Assembly: GCA_001632425.1 (NCBI GenBank)
Contig: KV425564.1
Coordinates: 310,001 to 374,000 of the forward strand
DNA from: Neolentinus lepideus HHB14362 ss-1
Taxonomy: Eukaryota > Basidiomycota > Agaricomycetes > Gloeophyllales > Gloeophyllaceae
Reading direction: 5' to 3'
DNA length: 64,000 nt
The position numbers and the translations under genes are program-made. The number at the start of each line of letters is the position of its first letter. Within the stretch, counting starts at the first letter, position 1. Below are positions 35,137 to 47,065 of the stretch, one piece after another. The notes beneath the pieces are model-generated. The model saw only the letters and a program-made list of their open reading frames with translations, did no database searches and was not told where the DNA came from.

Positions 35137-35951
35137 TTATAACTCCTTCTTGGCCTTCACATCTGTACTCTGTTGTTGCTCTATGAGTGTCTTCTCGATC
35201 CATTCGAATGCGCGTTCGGTTGCCGTCTCGACGGGGTGATCAAAGAGGTAGGGGAGAACGGGAACGACGGCAATGCCGGTTATTGTTGGCCCCCAGGCCT
35301 TTACACGAGGGTTCTTGACGTTCACGAAGGCCTTCTTGGCTTGGTTCACCACTGTGTGTATCGTGAACGCAGGGAGTGCCCTAGTTCGTGTCGTTAGAAT
35401 GTTCGTGCGGTGGCTGGTATATGGGCTTCACGTACATGGACGCTACTGATTGAAATATCGATCGCTGAGCCACCACCAGTCCTAGTCGGGTTGGCTCAGA
35501 AAAGTGGGAAGCTTCTAGAGGAGTGGGACCCCGCCGATGTGCTTTGAAGGCTTCATAGCCTACATCTCTAGCAAGTTCCGTGGGTATTGGCATAATAATT
35601 CAATTAGGTGGAAGTTCTCACCCAGCAAGATATAACCATGATATCCCGTACGCAGCGGTGACGATTCGTGGATTCACTACTGGCCGAAATGCCTCTCCGA
35701 CATCACTTGTCTAACATACGCGGATCGACATCAGTGATAAATTTGATAGAGAGATTGGAACGTACGTAGGCGAGATATCTCTGACCAGCAAATAAGGCTG
35801 TCCGTAGTCGTGCACCATATGCCAAGTAACGAATGTTGGAATCGGTAGAGTCTACGTTCTTGTCGGCGAGGTTGTCCGCGACCTGTCCGACTTTTTCCTC
35901 GACCTGTCCAACTTTTTCCTCGACCTTTTCTGTGACTGTTTCCTTGGCCAT
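35137..35951 (-). CDS. Mitochondrial fission process protein 1 (MTFP1/MTP18) homologue
   Basis: Four exons on the minus strand from the ATG at 35951 to the stop at 35137. The first exon carries two tandem copies of EEKVGQV and then SNIRYLAYGARLRTALFAGQ, with RYLAY at the donor. The next gives SDVGEAFRPVVNPR and AAYGISWLYLAG, joined to DVGYEAFKAHRRGPTPLE. The third has FSEPTRLGLVVAQRSIFQSV, and the last FTIHTVVNQAKKAF and AWGPTITGIAVVPVLPYLFD followed by HPVE. These motifs define the MTP18 family of inner-membrane proteins needed for mitochondrial fission in animals; the fungal role is inferred. The N-terminal tandem repeat at 35880-35921 is specific to this gene. Confidence 0.9.
35880..35921 (-). 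repeat. Two in-frame 21-base repeats in MTFP1 N-terminus
   Basis: Two nearly identical 21-base units encode Val-Glu-Glu-Lys-Val-Gly-Gln twice. The duplication extends a charged helix without breaking the frame. Confidence 0.75.
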
Positions 35952-36107
35952 CGTATATCTCTCTTGAGTTCAAAGTCTAGAGAGGGCCCGGCCGATGTAA
36001 AGTCTAATACTTGAATGCACTCACGGGGACGCGTCCGGCACGTGCGCGGACTGGTTTGCCGATTTTCGCCGGCGTCTCAACGTGCACCTCTGACTCCGCC
36101 GCTCGCC

Positions 36108-38170
36108 ATGGCCGCCTCACCTCTTATCACCGCTGTCGCCGTCGTCGACGACAAGCACGATGAGCATTCTCTTGAGCCCGACGCCGTGCCCGACAAGATC
36201 TCCGCCTACTACTCCCTCGTCTTCCCCGGCTTCACCTACTACCTCCAGACCCTCACCGTCACCATCGGTCGACGCTGCATCCCTGCTTCCACTGCCTCCA
36301 CGTCCAGCTTATCGCAAGTCGACGTTGATCTCGGGCCCCTGAAGAGCGTTTCACGACTTCACGCCAAGATTGAGTATGATGATGAGGATGAGCGCTTCGT
36401 GTTGGTCGTGATTGGGCGTAATGGTGCTTGGGTGGATGGAGTCTGGTCTCCCAGTGGAAGCAGGGTTCCACTCAGCGAGAGGTATGTGTTGTCGCGTATC
36501 TGGTGTTTCTACATATCTGAGCTATAGTAGGTCCAAGATCCAGATAGCATCTAGGACGTTCCACTTCGTACTGCCACCGCCGCCTGCCCCTGAAGACTCC
36601 CCATCTCCAAGCTCTCATTCCTCTGTCCAGCGTGACCGTTCACCTTCCGTTGATATCACCTCTATTTCTCCCCCGTCATCATTACCATCAGACTCGCCGC
36701 CGCCGCCTGTGGCTGAACCACCTCCACTAGTTAAGAAACCTCCAGCGCAACCCGATCCAGAACTTTCCACGACCTCTGTGAAACCCAAGGTTGCATCCAA
36801 GAAGCGAAAGAAACCCGATGTCGACGCAATACCCAGGCCCAAGCCCGAGGATATGCCGCCCAAGCCTCAACTAACTTATGCGCAATTATGTTATAAAGCC
36901 ATCAAGGCGATGGGTGGTAGAGCTACCTTACAAGACATTTGCAACTGGGCAATCAATAATTATGACTGGTATCGCTTCAACGAAGGGACAGGATGGGAGG
37001 TGCGTGGGCTCAGCAATGCTGCAATGCTACGGGTCTATTTACTGATGATCTACGACAGAGCTCTATTCGCCATAATTTATCATCTAATCGTGCATTTCAG
37101 AAGGTTGAGAAGTCGCCTGGAGAAAAGGGAAAGGGTTTTTATTGGACTGTAGACGAGAAGTTCGAACACACGTTTGAGGAGAGGGAGAATGCGCAGGGAT
37201 CCGCAGGAGGCAAAGATGGTAGGTCCAAGAATAAGAATAAAGGTGAGTGCCCTCCCCGTCGGCTTGAACTTGTCAACTAACTGTTTGTGGAGGACCCTTA
37301 CCCCCGCCCTTCGCGTCGACCCCTCTTGCTTTCAAGACCTCAGCTCCCGCTCCCAGATCTGCCCTCAACGGCGATCATGTAGTCCCCAAACCTCTTGTTG
37401 CCATTAAGATAGAGCCTCCACCTCAGCGCTCTTTGTCGGCCGTCTCCTCCACCACGATGAACGGCACTACACCTCCAGCACTCCCAGCTCCCAAACTCTC
37501 TGCTACCCCTTCCAGCGCTACTTCCCCACCCGCGTCTTCTTCGGTTCCTCCATTACCGTCCTCGGTCCGGATCCCGATTATAGTGGGCCCAGTCCCCGCT
37601 TCTCATTCATCATCTACTGCACTCTCCGCTTCCTCCGCTTCGTCTGCTGCGTCGTTGCACCTCCCCTCTCCTCCCATTGTCTTGCACAACAACACCCTTA
37701 TTCTCAACCCCACTATATTTTCGCACTTAACTCCTGAGCAGCTGAAGGAGTTGGAGAACCTTGGTGCGCAGAAAGCTTTGGAGATCTTGCAAGGGTACAT
37801 CGTAAGGTTTCTCAAGGAGCGGATCCGACACGAGGGTGGGAAAAGTCGTGGGCGTGGCCGAGGACGAGGCCGGGGTGGTAAAAAGGAGGGTGATGGTTCG
37901 TCCACGAGGCCCACGCCCGTCGAGGTCAAGACCGAACCACAGGCCGTTCCAGTGCAGCGTGTTATGGGTGCTTTGCCCAAGGATTATTTGCCAGTATCGC
38001 CGTCTGTTCAGCAGCAAACTCCTGTGAACGGCTCCGGCCCAGCGCCGCCTCGAGAGGACTCGCCCATTATTGTCGTGGACGACGAGGACACCAGCTCTGA
38101 CGGCCCTGCGGCGAAAAAGAGGCGCCTTGAGCATCCTGCACCCATCGTAGCAGGCAATATTCAGATATAG
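36108..38170 (+). CDS. FHA and forkhead domain transcription factor (Fhl1-like)
   Basis: Four exons: 36108-36481, 36531-36999, 37059-37242 and 37293-38170. Phases agree, 634 residues. Residues about 50-150 form an FHA domain (TLTVTIGRR, SVSRLHAKIEYD, GRNGAWVDGV and ASRTFHF). A Ser/Pro linker and a basic stretch (KRKKPDVD) follow. Residues about 240-335 are a forkhead domain: KPQLTYAQLCYKAIKAMGG, LQDICNWAINNYDWYRF, SSIRHNLSSNRAFQKVEK and GKGFYWTVD. The intron just before SSIRHNLS splits the recognition helix region. The C-terminal part is Ser/Pro/Ala-rich with an RGRGRGRGRGG tract. Yeast Fhl1, with this same domain pair, controls ribosomal protein genes; the role here is inferred from architecture. 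Confidence 0.92.
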
Positions 38171-38521
38171 ACCCATACTCAACACGCACACATAGATACC
38201 TAAGATATCATTCGACTCCGTCTCTGGGACCATGTGTTCTGAGTATTGGTTATTGTGTATTCTGAATAGTTTGTGTTTCTTGTTTTTTTAACATGCGAGC
38301 GCTAGGATACGTGTACTCTTAGTTGTGGCCATTGTGGAGCATATTTTACATCCTAGAGTTGTCGGTATCGAAGTGAGGATACTACCACACTAAGTATACA
38401 GATTCCTTGCAAGAGATATTCATGGTTGGCATGACATGGCATAGCATAGCATGAGAATAAACAATTAACAAAATGGTATTCTACAGTGTACGATGGATAG
38501 AAGACGACAGCAGTAAGGCGG
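38171..38521. other. Convergent 3' region of forkhead and SEC22 genes
   Basis: 351 bases between facing stop codons. Contains a T-run near 38281-38290 and short repeats of catggcatag type near 38430-38450. No coding signal. Confidence 0.5.
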
Positions 38522-39435
38522 TTATAGGAATCGCCACCAGATGAAGATGATGAAGAGGAGTGCGACGGCCCCTAAAGGGGCGTACTGGCGGATCATCGCT
38601 TGGATGTTGATATTACGGGCGGCTTTGCGGTACTTTTCGGATTCGGAGCGGAGGGAGGTTGATAGGTGGGACATTCCTAGGTGACGACGAGAGGAGTCAA
38701 GGGGGAGAAGTAGCAGAGTGGAAGAGTATCACGCACTGTCAAGGGAGTCGCCTCTCCATAAGAGCTCCTCCATGTTCTTTGTCATTATCCGTGTTACATC
38801 TTGAAGTTCGTCGTTCAGCTTGTCGAGGTTTGAACTACTTGCGCTGGCGGCGCGCGTGTCTTGATATAGCCGAGTGGTCTTCGACATGAAAGTGTCTGAC
38901 ACAGAAGGGTAAGAAAACACATTCATGAGAGAATGCGATACATGCTCGTACCGAAACCAACAAATGCGTATGGTTTCCGCACAGTGTCAACCTTCGGTCC
39001 GTACGACACCGAGAACTCCTTTGCCAGTTCGTCCAGGTATGAGAAAGCCAGCTTCCGAGGGTAGGATTTCTCGGCTATCGTGAGGTAGACCACATTATCG
39101 GAGATAAGATAGCTGCGTTAACAAGAGTCATGCAAGTTAGCAAGCTGGAACGATGTCTCTCGAGTATTAACTGCACGCACTGTAATGTGTACGGCCCGCT
39201 CTCAATGGAACATCGGGGCTCAGAGTTGGGCGTCATGCGTCGAAATACAAGCTTCGCTTGCTGCTTATGCTCCTGAAGCTTCTGTTCTATCTGATAGGAT
39301 TACCTTCAGTACAACCTTGCTGAGCGGTCGGGATACCAAAGCTAAAGCAGTAGAGGAACATACGTCTTCGTCGTCGACACTCGCCGCCAAGGGGAGGGCG
39401 TCAGTCGCCCGCACAATCATTGTTGACCGGACCAT
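38522..39435 (-). CDS. SEC22: Vesicle SNARE Sec22
   Basis: Several exons from the ATG at 39435 (MVRSTMIVRATDALPLAAS) to TAA at 38522-38524, about 215 residues. The N-terminal longin domain includes LIEQKLQEHKQQAKLVFRRM, SGPYTLHYLISDNVVYLTIA, YPRKLAFSYLDELAKEF and TVRKPYAFVGF. The SNARE motif follows as DTFMSKTTRLYQDTR, LDKLNDELQDVTRIMTKNME and ELLWRGDSLDS. The next exon encodes HLSTSLRSESEKYRKAAR. The C-terminus is a single membrane anchor (LGAVALLFIIFIWWRFL). Sec22 is the R-SNARE of ER-Golgi transport in both directions. Domain order and length match the family. Confidence 0.94.
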
Positions 39436-39712
39436 GTCGTGTAAATATCAGCGTACGAGAGTACGATGCACTCGGGTAAAGTGGACTGCTTTGCGATGTA
39501 GACGTGTTTCTGACTCTCGAGCTTGACGTGGATGCGTACGGCAATACCTGGCAATACCCACGTGGAGGCCGCTTATGTCACGCTCTGCGCATCGGAATCG
39601 GTTTCTCAGCTCTCTGTCAACATCGACCACGACGTTCGCAATTATTTGCTCGGCTTTGTCTGTCTTTCTAACGAACGTCCTTACGACTTGCTCAGTGTAA
39701 AGTAGAACAACC

Positions 39713-42700
39713 ATGGTGAGAGAGCCTACAAGAGGTTTTGGCGGACGTTTACCTATTCTCATGCGCAGGGTGTTCCAGCGCTGTTCCGCTGGCTCAGCAA
39801 AAAGTATCCTAAAATTGGTGAGTAGACGTTGTCTTGATGTAGTTGGCGTTGTATCTTAACAAGTTTTTCTGCAGTCTCTCCTGTCGTGGAAGAGGAAGAA
39901 GTAAAGGTTCCTGATGCCGAAGGCGACCTCATCGCACTACCCCTTGATATTACACGACCTAATCCTAATGAGACGGAATTCGATAACCTGTATCTGGATA
40001 TGAATGGAATTGTAAGCGATTCGCACCTCCATCACCCTTTCCAGAAGTATCTAAGGCGCCGTAAAGGTGCATCCTTGTACGCACCCAGAAGGGAAACCTG
40101 CTCCTGAGACGGAGGAGGAAATGATGTTGGAAATTTTCAATTATACCGAGCGGCTTGTGAATATGATCCGTCCGAGGAAGTTGCTCTTCATGGCCATCGA
40201 TGGCGTTGCTCCCCGGGCGAAGATGAACCAGCAGCGGTCGAGGCGGTTTCGATCTGCGCAGGAGGCCAAGGACAAGGAGGAAGCTCGCAAGGAAGCTGTT
40301 GCTATGTGGGAAGGTATGTCTAACTCTAGTCCTACACTAGTAATTATCACTGATCCTGCCACAGCTATGGGCAAGACCCTTAGTGAAGACGAGAAGAACA
40401 AGAGGTCTTGGGACACCAACGCTATCACGCCTGGAACTCCGTTCATGGACTTACTCTCCTCCTCATTGCGCTATTGGGTGGTTTCGAAGATGAATAGCGA
40501 TCCGGGATGGAAGAATGTGAGCATATGCGTTTGGCTCTAGAGATGTTACTCATTCCGCTTCAAGTTGGAAGTTCTTATTTCGGATGCCAGTGTCCCCGGT
40601 GAAGGAGAGCACAAGATCATGGATTATATCAGACGTCAACGCTCTAATCCAGGTCATGACCCCAACATTCAGCATGTAATTTATGGACTCGTGCGTACAG
40701 CTACTGTCATTTTCCTGCTCCCCTTTGACTAATCGACGTATTAGGATGCTGATTTGATTATGTTGTCACTGGCTACTCACGAACCCAACTTTAGAGTGCT
40801 GCGAGAAGATGTATTCCAGGACTCTGCAAAGAATCAATGCCGTATCTGTGGCCAGGAGGGCCATTATGCGGCTCAATGTACAGGAACGAAAGCAGAAGTA
40901 AAGAAGACGCCTCCTGAGAAGAAGCCTTTCATTTTCTTGGATGTCGCTGTGCTACGAGAGTACCTCGAAGTAGAGTTAAACGTACCTCAAACCGCCTTCC
41001 CTTTCAATTTCGAACGAGCGATCGATGACTGGGTGCTACTCATCTTCTTCGTCGGCAATGATTTCTTACCCCACATGCCCTCGCTGGAGATCCGAGAAGG
41101 CGCGATTGATACCTTACTAAGGATCTGGCGAGATGAACTCCCCAGGATGGGTGGTTATTTGACCAATGACGGACATGCCGTGCTTTCGCGAATGCAGATC
41201 ATTCTGGAGGGACTTGCACGAAGGGAGGATGAAATATTTCGCAAGCGGCGGGAGCGTGAGTTTCCTGTGATTACCCCCTTTCAACGTCATTTACTGACAA
41301 GTTCGGCTCTAGACGAGGAACGGCAGGCTCATAATGCAAAGCGTCGTAAGATAGACTCCGGAAAAGATGTTGTAGCCGTCAATGCAAATGCGGTTGTAGC
41401 ACCATCTCCTTCCTTGAATCTGACTGCTGCCCCCACTCCGCCTGCAGCGCCCACAGTGCATCCACTTCCTCCACGACCTGATTTCGGCTATAACGCTGAT
41501 TCGATTGGCTTTGGCGGCCCAGTGACTGCGGAGTCACAGCAAAACATCCCCCTTGCCGCGCAGGCTTTAGCCGGGAGTAACCATGATGTGGTGGCGAACC
41601 GGCGAGCGATTCGTATGGCTAACATGAGTGCGGCTGATGTGCTCAAAGCTGAGTTGGCTGGACTTGTGCCTGTGAAGCCATCTTCCCTACCTCCAAAACC
41701 TACTTCTGTTCCTACTACTGTCGATTCACTATCAACAATCAGTGCTAGTCCGATGTCCGCCGCTCCTCCTGTGACTACCTCTGATGCATCTTTTGAGCCC
41801 GCGACGTCTGGCTTGCATGTGCAAACACAGGCCATCGGTCCGGACGCAGTGGCCGATGGCAATGGCGATGCAATCACTGGAATGTCTGATGCAGTGATGA
41901 AAGTAGATGAACATAATGCGATGAATGGCCATGATGGCCCTGACGAGGCTGAGGATTTTTTGCGTGGTACGAAGCGTAAAATTCAGGAAGTAGAGAGTGA
42001 GGTTATCGACCGAGAAATTGCTGAGGATGAGGATGAAGAGCCCGCAGATGAAGATGAGCCGGTATCGTATACGATGAAGGTCAATCCTGATGGGAGTGTT
42101 GAGCAGGAGGATGTGGTGAAGTGTGTCATGCAGCTAGTCTCATCCTATCATGTTATGTGCTCACGCCGAGTTTTGCAGGTTATGGGAGCCTGGATACAAG
42201 GAACGCTATTATATGCAGAAATTTGGTGTCCCCTACAGTGATACAGAATTCAGAAAGAAGTGAGTTCGTCTTTGGAGTTCAAGCGGATCACTCGTTGATC
42301 TGACACTTTGATAGTGTTGCGAAATCCTACGTGGAAGGCATTTGCTGGGTTTTGCACTATTATTACCAAGGTGTAAGTGTTAGTCGATGACATGCATGGT
42401 AAACTGCTGATTTTCCGTAGACACCATCATGGCAATGGTACTATCCTTTCCATTTTGCGCCTTTCGCTGCCGACTTCGAGGATCTCGATAAGATGGACAT
42501 CAAGTTCGATCTTGGACAACCATTCAAGCCATTCGAGCAGCTTATGGGTGTGTTTCCGCCCGCAAGGTATGTATCCAAGTACATCGTACCATTTTGATAC
42601 ATAAGTTGATTTGTTATCCTTCTCAGTCGACCGCTTATCCCAGAGGCTTTTCATGGGCTGATGACAAATGAAGATTCTCCAATCCTCGACTTCTATCCCT

Positions 42701-43857
42701 CGAATTTTGAGATTGACATGAACGGCAAGAAAATGTTATGGCAGGGCGTTGCTCTGTTACCGTTTATTGAAGAGAAGCGACTATTGGAGGCCATGGCTCC
42801 TTATTACTCACACCTAAAAGAAGATGAAGTTCGTCGGAATAGTTGGGGGAACAATATCTTGTACGTTCACGAAGATCACCTTCTTTATCCCGCGCTCGAG
42901 GTGCTGTACGGCAAACGGAAGAAGCAAGACGTGAGTTGACTTATTTAAACGGACGTTTAAGCTGACATTTCCTTGTAGCCCGTCCCTCTTGACGTGAAGC
43001 TAAGCAGGGGCATGAACGGAAGTGTACTCCGTAACCCCGACTGCATTCCCGGTTCGACATTTGAAGCCGGCTCACTTGCAAAGCTAGACCTTCCCGACAT
43101 TCCCAACGACAAGTCCCTATCTGTGATCTACCTGTTCCCTAAGCAGCTCGTCCCCCATCGCTCTGTTCTGCTGCCTGGAGTTAGGCGACCGCCGCGGACG
43201 CTGACGTCAGCGGATCTTGATGCCTCTCAAAGGCATGGCGGACGCGGTGGACACAGAGGGGACTATGGAGGGGGTCGGGGAAGCCGTGGGGGTGGATACG
43301 ACGGAGGAAGAAGCCTCTATGGTGGCTCAAGTTCTTACAATGACAGGGGAGGAGGGTACCGAGGTGGTAGTGACTGGCAGCGGTCGCCGCCGCCGCCTTC
43401 ATACCAAAACGGCTCCAACTCAAACTCGTACGGTGGATCTTACCAACCACCGCCGAGACAGTCGTATCAGCCGTCCCAACAGAATTACAATAATTACGGA
43501 TATAGCAACGGGGCGGTCCAGACCCATGGAGGATACGATTCATATGGTTCGGGTATGAGAGGGGCTTCGTCGCGAGGGGGCAGTCAACATGGCTCGTCAC
43601 GTGGCCGAGGATCATACAATGGAGGCGCCGGCAGGGGTGGTGGGTACAGTAATGGAGGAGGAGGATATAGCGGTCAGGGGGGCTATGGAGGCTATGGTAG
43701 CGCCGGGGGGTACAATGGTTATGGAGGTTACGGAGGAGGCAATTCTTTAGCACCAGGCGACAGTTATGGTGGTTACCGGGGAGGGGGCAGAGGGGGCAGA
43801 GGAGGAAATTCATACAATAACAGTTCCTCACGGGGACGAGGTGGAGGCTGGTACTGA
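39713..43857 (+). CDS. RAT1: Nuclear 5'-3' exoribonuclease Rat1 (Xrn2)
   Basis: Many exons, beginning with one that contributes only the ATG at 39713-39715. The next starts at 39769 with [16 protein letters not shown]. Conserved XRN regions follow: [88 protein letters not shown] and [19 protein letters not shown], with the catalytic acidic residues. A CCHC knuckle ([14 protein letters not shown]) follows, then [20 protein letters not shown]. The middle has an acidic disordered insert; then [20 protein letters not shown]. The C-terminus from about 43230 is a Gly/Tyr/Arg-rich tail with RGG motifs. Rat1 degrades nuclear RNA, trims rRNA and terminates RNA polymerase II by the torpedo mechanism. 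Confidence 0.96.
43236..43855 (+). repeat. Gly/Tyr/Arg-rich low-complexity coding tract
   Basis: About 200 codons dominated by Gly, Tyr, Ser and Arg in the last exon of RAT1, with several RGG boxes ([23 protein letters not shown]). Open frames on the other strand over this tract are compositional artefacts. Such tails bind RNA and are often arginine-methylated. Confidence 0.85.
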
Positions 43858-43980
43858 TGTCACACGGACTTCTTGTAGATTATCCCTCTGTATTGGCTCA
43901 ATTAATTACACCGCTTGTCATGTCAGATTGAAACTACGAATACATGTATACAGGTACTGATTATCATTACAAAAAGACGT

Positions 43981-46424
43981 TCACCATTCAGTCCCACTCC
44001 CGACGCTACCAGTGTAGCCTCCAGGCGCTACCGTGCGCTGAGGTTCGACGCTTGTGATATACAGGGAATACTTCTTCTCCCTCTCTTTCATCTTCCTCCT
44101 TACCTTCTTTTCCTTCTCCCTTCGCTTCTTCTCAGCCTTCTTCTCCTTACGCCGGCGTCTCTGCTCACGCAACGCAGCGATGTTCGGATCCATCTGCCGT
44201 CCATAGACACCGCCGTACTCGCCATACTGGTAGCGATCCTCGAGAGATGAGTCTGTATCCTCCGAGATATCAGAATCAGACGAAATGTCTTCCTCGTCGA
44301 TATCGAATTCTGGGAGATCATCAATGATACCGGCGTCTCTACCAGTGCGTCGTTCACGGCCTTTGTACATTATCAACTCGACACCGCGAGGGTAGAAGAA
44401 AGCGAAGTTCCATTCTTCAATAAGCCCTGCGGCTACACTGGACCGCTTTGGCACACGACCAGTACGAGCGACCTCGGGCACCGGCAGCTTTCTCGTCCAA
44501 GCCAAAGCCAGATCCTGTACGCACAATTAACAGTAGCAGGTTCTGCTTCACATTAGAACATACCTGCATCATCCTATTCCAATCCTCCGGATAAACATCA
44601 TGTGGGCCTAGGACGACCGGCATCCTCGGCGGCGCCAGTACCTCCAGCTCATCCAGCTCGAACACCTTCATGCGGTCAAACGGAGTATACGGTTGTGCCA
44701 AGTTCGGTGGGCGCGCGAAGCCCTCCGGCGGGCCCTGGTTAACAGGCGGCTCCCCAGGGAAGGCTACTCCAGCGAGCGCGCCTCCACGTAAGTTCGGGGA
44801 CGCTACCGGAAGCGGATAGCCTGCCATACCTGGCGGCGCCGGAGACGGGGCGCGGGAACGCATGGGTTGGCCTTCAAGAACATGACCCGGAGGATAGACG
44901 CCTGGGCGGGCGCCTCCTGGAACGTAGGGTGATGGAGGACGTGAGGGGCGGCCATACGCATCTGCAGGACGGGGGGATGGAGGGTAGTAGGTGCCCCCGG
45001 TAGCGACAGGCCTGGTGTTGGCGATGGAGTACGCTTGCGAGTCGTAGGCACTACTCGGAGCCCGAGGCGCGATGGCTTCAGGCCTTCCGGGAGAAGGCGG
45101 ATACGCATTCGCAGCAACCCCAGGACCATAGGGCTGGGAGTGCTGGGACAGAGGCGTAGGGTATGCGGAAGAACCATAGGGACTGCCGGTCTCTGGGTAA
45201 CCACCGGGCACACCACTAGATACAGGATATCCGGGCATGTAGGTACTTCCGCCGACAGGTGGGTAAGAACCTGAGACCTTACGTGTGCGTTCATAACCAC
45301 TGTTGTTGATGCCCATACCCTCGAAGCGCCTATCGAGGTCCGGTGGGATACTGCTGCTCAACCTCCGCTCTCTCTCAAAACCACCTGTGGGTGCATATGT
45401 TCCTCCGTAGGCCGAGCCAGTAGTAGGTGGGGCATAACCAGGAATCGGGCTAGCGCTACGCTTCTCAGTTCCGCCATACACAGACGCGGTGGTCGACGCA
45501 TAACCAGGTAGAGGGCTAGGGCTCCTCATATTGGGCCCGTAGGCAGATCCGACCCCTCCTACTGGAGGAGCATATCCGGGTATAGGACTGGCACTTCTGA
45601 CACCTCCACCGTAGATGGAACTAGTCTGACTGGAGCCGTAGGCGGATATGGGAGTCACGGGGCGCGCACCAGGTTCGAAGCTGACACTCTTCTTGCGGGC
45701 ACGGGTGTATTGGGCATCTTTCTCGCGGGCCTTGCGGAGCTCCCGCTCTTCGGCCTTTTCGCGCTCGCGGCGGTCCCGCTCCCACTGTGCGACGCGCTTA
45801 GCCGATTCTTTCTCTTCACGCCTGCGACGTTTGTCCTCGTCATATTGCCTGTGGCGTGAAGGCATGAACATGAGAGATCTAGGCGTACGCTGGAGAAACT
45901 GACCAGTCTTTCAAGTGTCTGTCTTCATCTTTGTTCATGTAATTGCGGTTCCAAGCCGCAGCGAAATCCTGTTGATCCATTGAGGCTGTATGTCCCCAAT
46001 CCATGTGAGTACTACCTACGGAATTAGCGGGTTGGGCGCCAGCTGGGAGTACATTCGTAGCTTCGGCTGGGATCCATTGTATACCGTTCACAATGCCTGA
46101 CGGAGTCTGATAGCTTCGATGATAGCTCTGGCATCAGTATCGCTTAGATCTTAGAAAGATCATCTACATACCTTGCAGGTACGGCTCTAATCATGGGTTC
46201 ATGTCAACATGGATAGACGCTACTGTGAAATGAATGTACCTGAACGGATGGTACACCACTCGTCCATCTGGACCAGCAGATGTAGTGTACGTTATTGTCC
46301 CTGGGGTGATTTGCGCCGAACCGCCCGCAGTCGCTGGAGACGGAGAATATGTCGGCGGCATCTGAGCCACCTGGGGCTGGGGCGATGGATGCCCCGGAAA
46401 GGGTACACCAGGATAAGCTGCCAT
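43981..46424 (-). CDS. Unknown Pro/Gly/Ser/Tyr-rich protein with basic helices
   Basis: Seven or so exons from the ATG at 46424 (MAAYPGVPFPGHPSPQPQ) to TGA at 43981-43983, about 750 residues. I do not recognise the family. A 59-base intron near 45900 joins HLKDW to QYDEDKRRRREEK, which opens a strongly charged helix (residues about 150-200). Next is a long Pro/Gly/Ser/Tyr tract with repeats of the pattern RSxSP[IL]PGYA (three clear copies: RSASPIPGYAPP, RSPSPLPGYAST, RSASPIPGYAPP). A more folded C-terminal part begins at about 44700 with PYTPFDRMKVFELDELEVLA and includes DVYPEDWNRMMQDLALAWT and EEWNFAFFYPRGVELIMY. An acidic stretch (IDEEDISSDSDISEDTD) and a Lys/Arg-rich coiled coil close the protein. 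Together this suggests a scaffold or RNP-type protein, which is inference only. Confidence 0.82.
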
Positions 46425-47065
46425 CGTCAGCTGTTCAGCTGAAGCGTTCTGTCTCTTCTCTGGTGACTAGGCCGAACTGATTACGGGGGATGTAGTGTCA
46501 GTGAAGAATGGGCACTGGGATGGTAGGAACCTTGAGAAAGAACTGCTGGAGGAGCGCTGGGAAGGCTGCCTCGATGGTGCTGGCCTCGTGTTCGAGGGGA
46601 GGTCATACCAGTGCAGACCTAGGTCCGATGGCGAGATAAGATGGATATCACTGCCGTCACCTATTGTCGCCTTGAAAAGGCAGAATTTTGATGTTGACAG
46701 ACGCATATAGCCTATCGGTGCTGTGGTGGTGGTCCGCGTCGAGAGCAGGCAACCTCGAGAGAAATGCGCGTGGCGGACTCTTGAGAGCTTGACTCCCGGA
46801 TCTTCCTGGAAGCACCGTTCGGAACGTTTCTACCATCATAGAAACTTGCGGCAGCCTCAGCACATTTGTTCCATAAAAGGGCGTCCCGATATCGATCATA
46901 CTGATTCGCTTTCACAATGTCCCCAATGGTCACAAGCTCTCTCGGGCAAGATGCGAGGTACGTGCATGTATAAGAATAAGATGCATAAACATAGGATAAA
47001 CATGTCGACAATGCATGGGCATAGGGTACGCATAGCTATCTCTTTCTTGTAGAGCATAAAAGACG
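46425..47065. other. Intergenic with one possible coding exon
   Basis: 641 bases between two minus-strand genes. The minus-strand stretch 46712-46960 reads LVTIGDIVKANQYDRYRDAL and on to a stop, which looks protein-like (mixed composition, regular helix pattern). It could be a further 3' exon of the upstream unknown gene, with the stop at 47066 spliced out, or a separate small gene. I could not find a splice pair that fits. The rest shows nothing. Confidence 0.35.

Noticed and set aside
43181..43831. Minus-strand 216-codon frame rich in His and Cys
   Set aside because: It is the complement of the Gly/Tyr-rich tail of RAT1; the composition follows from the repeat.
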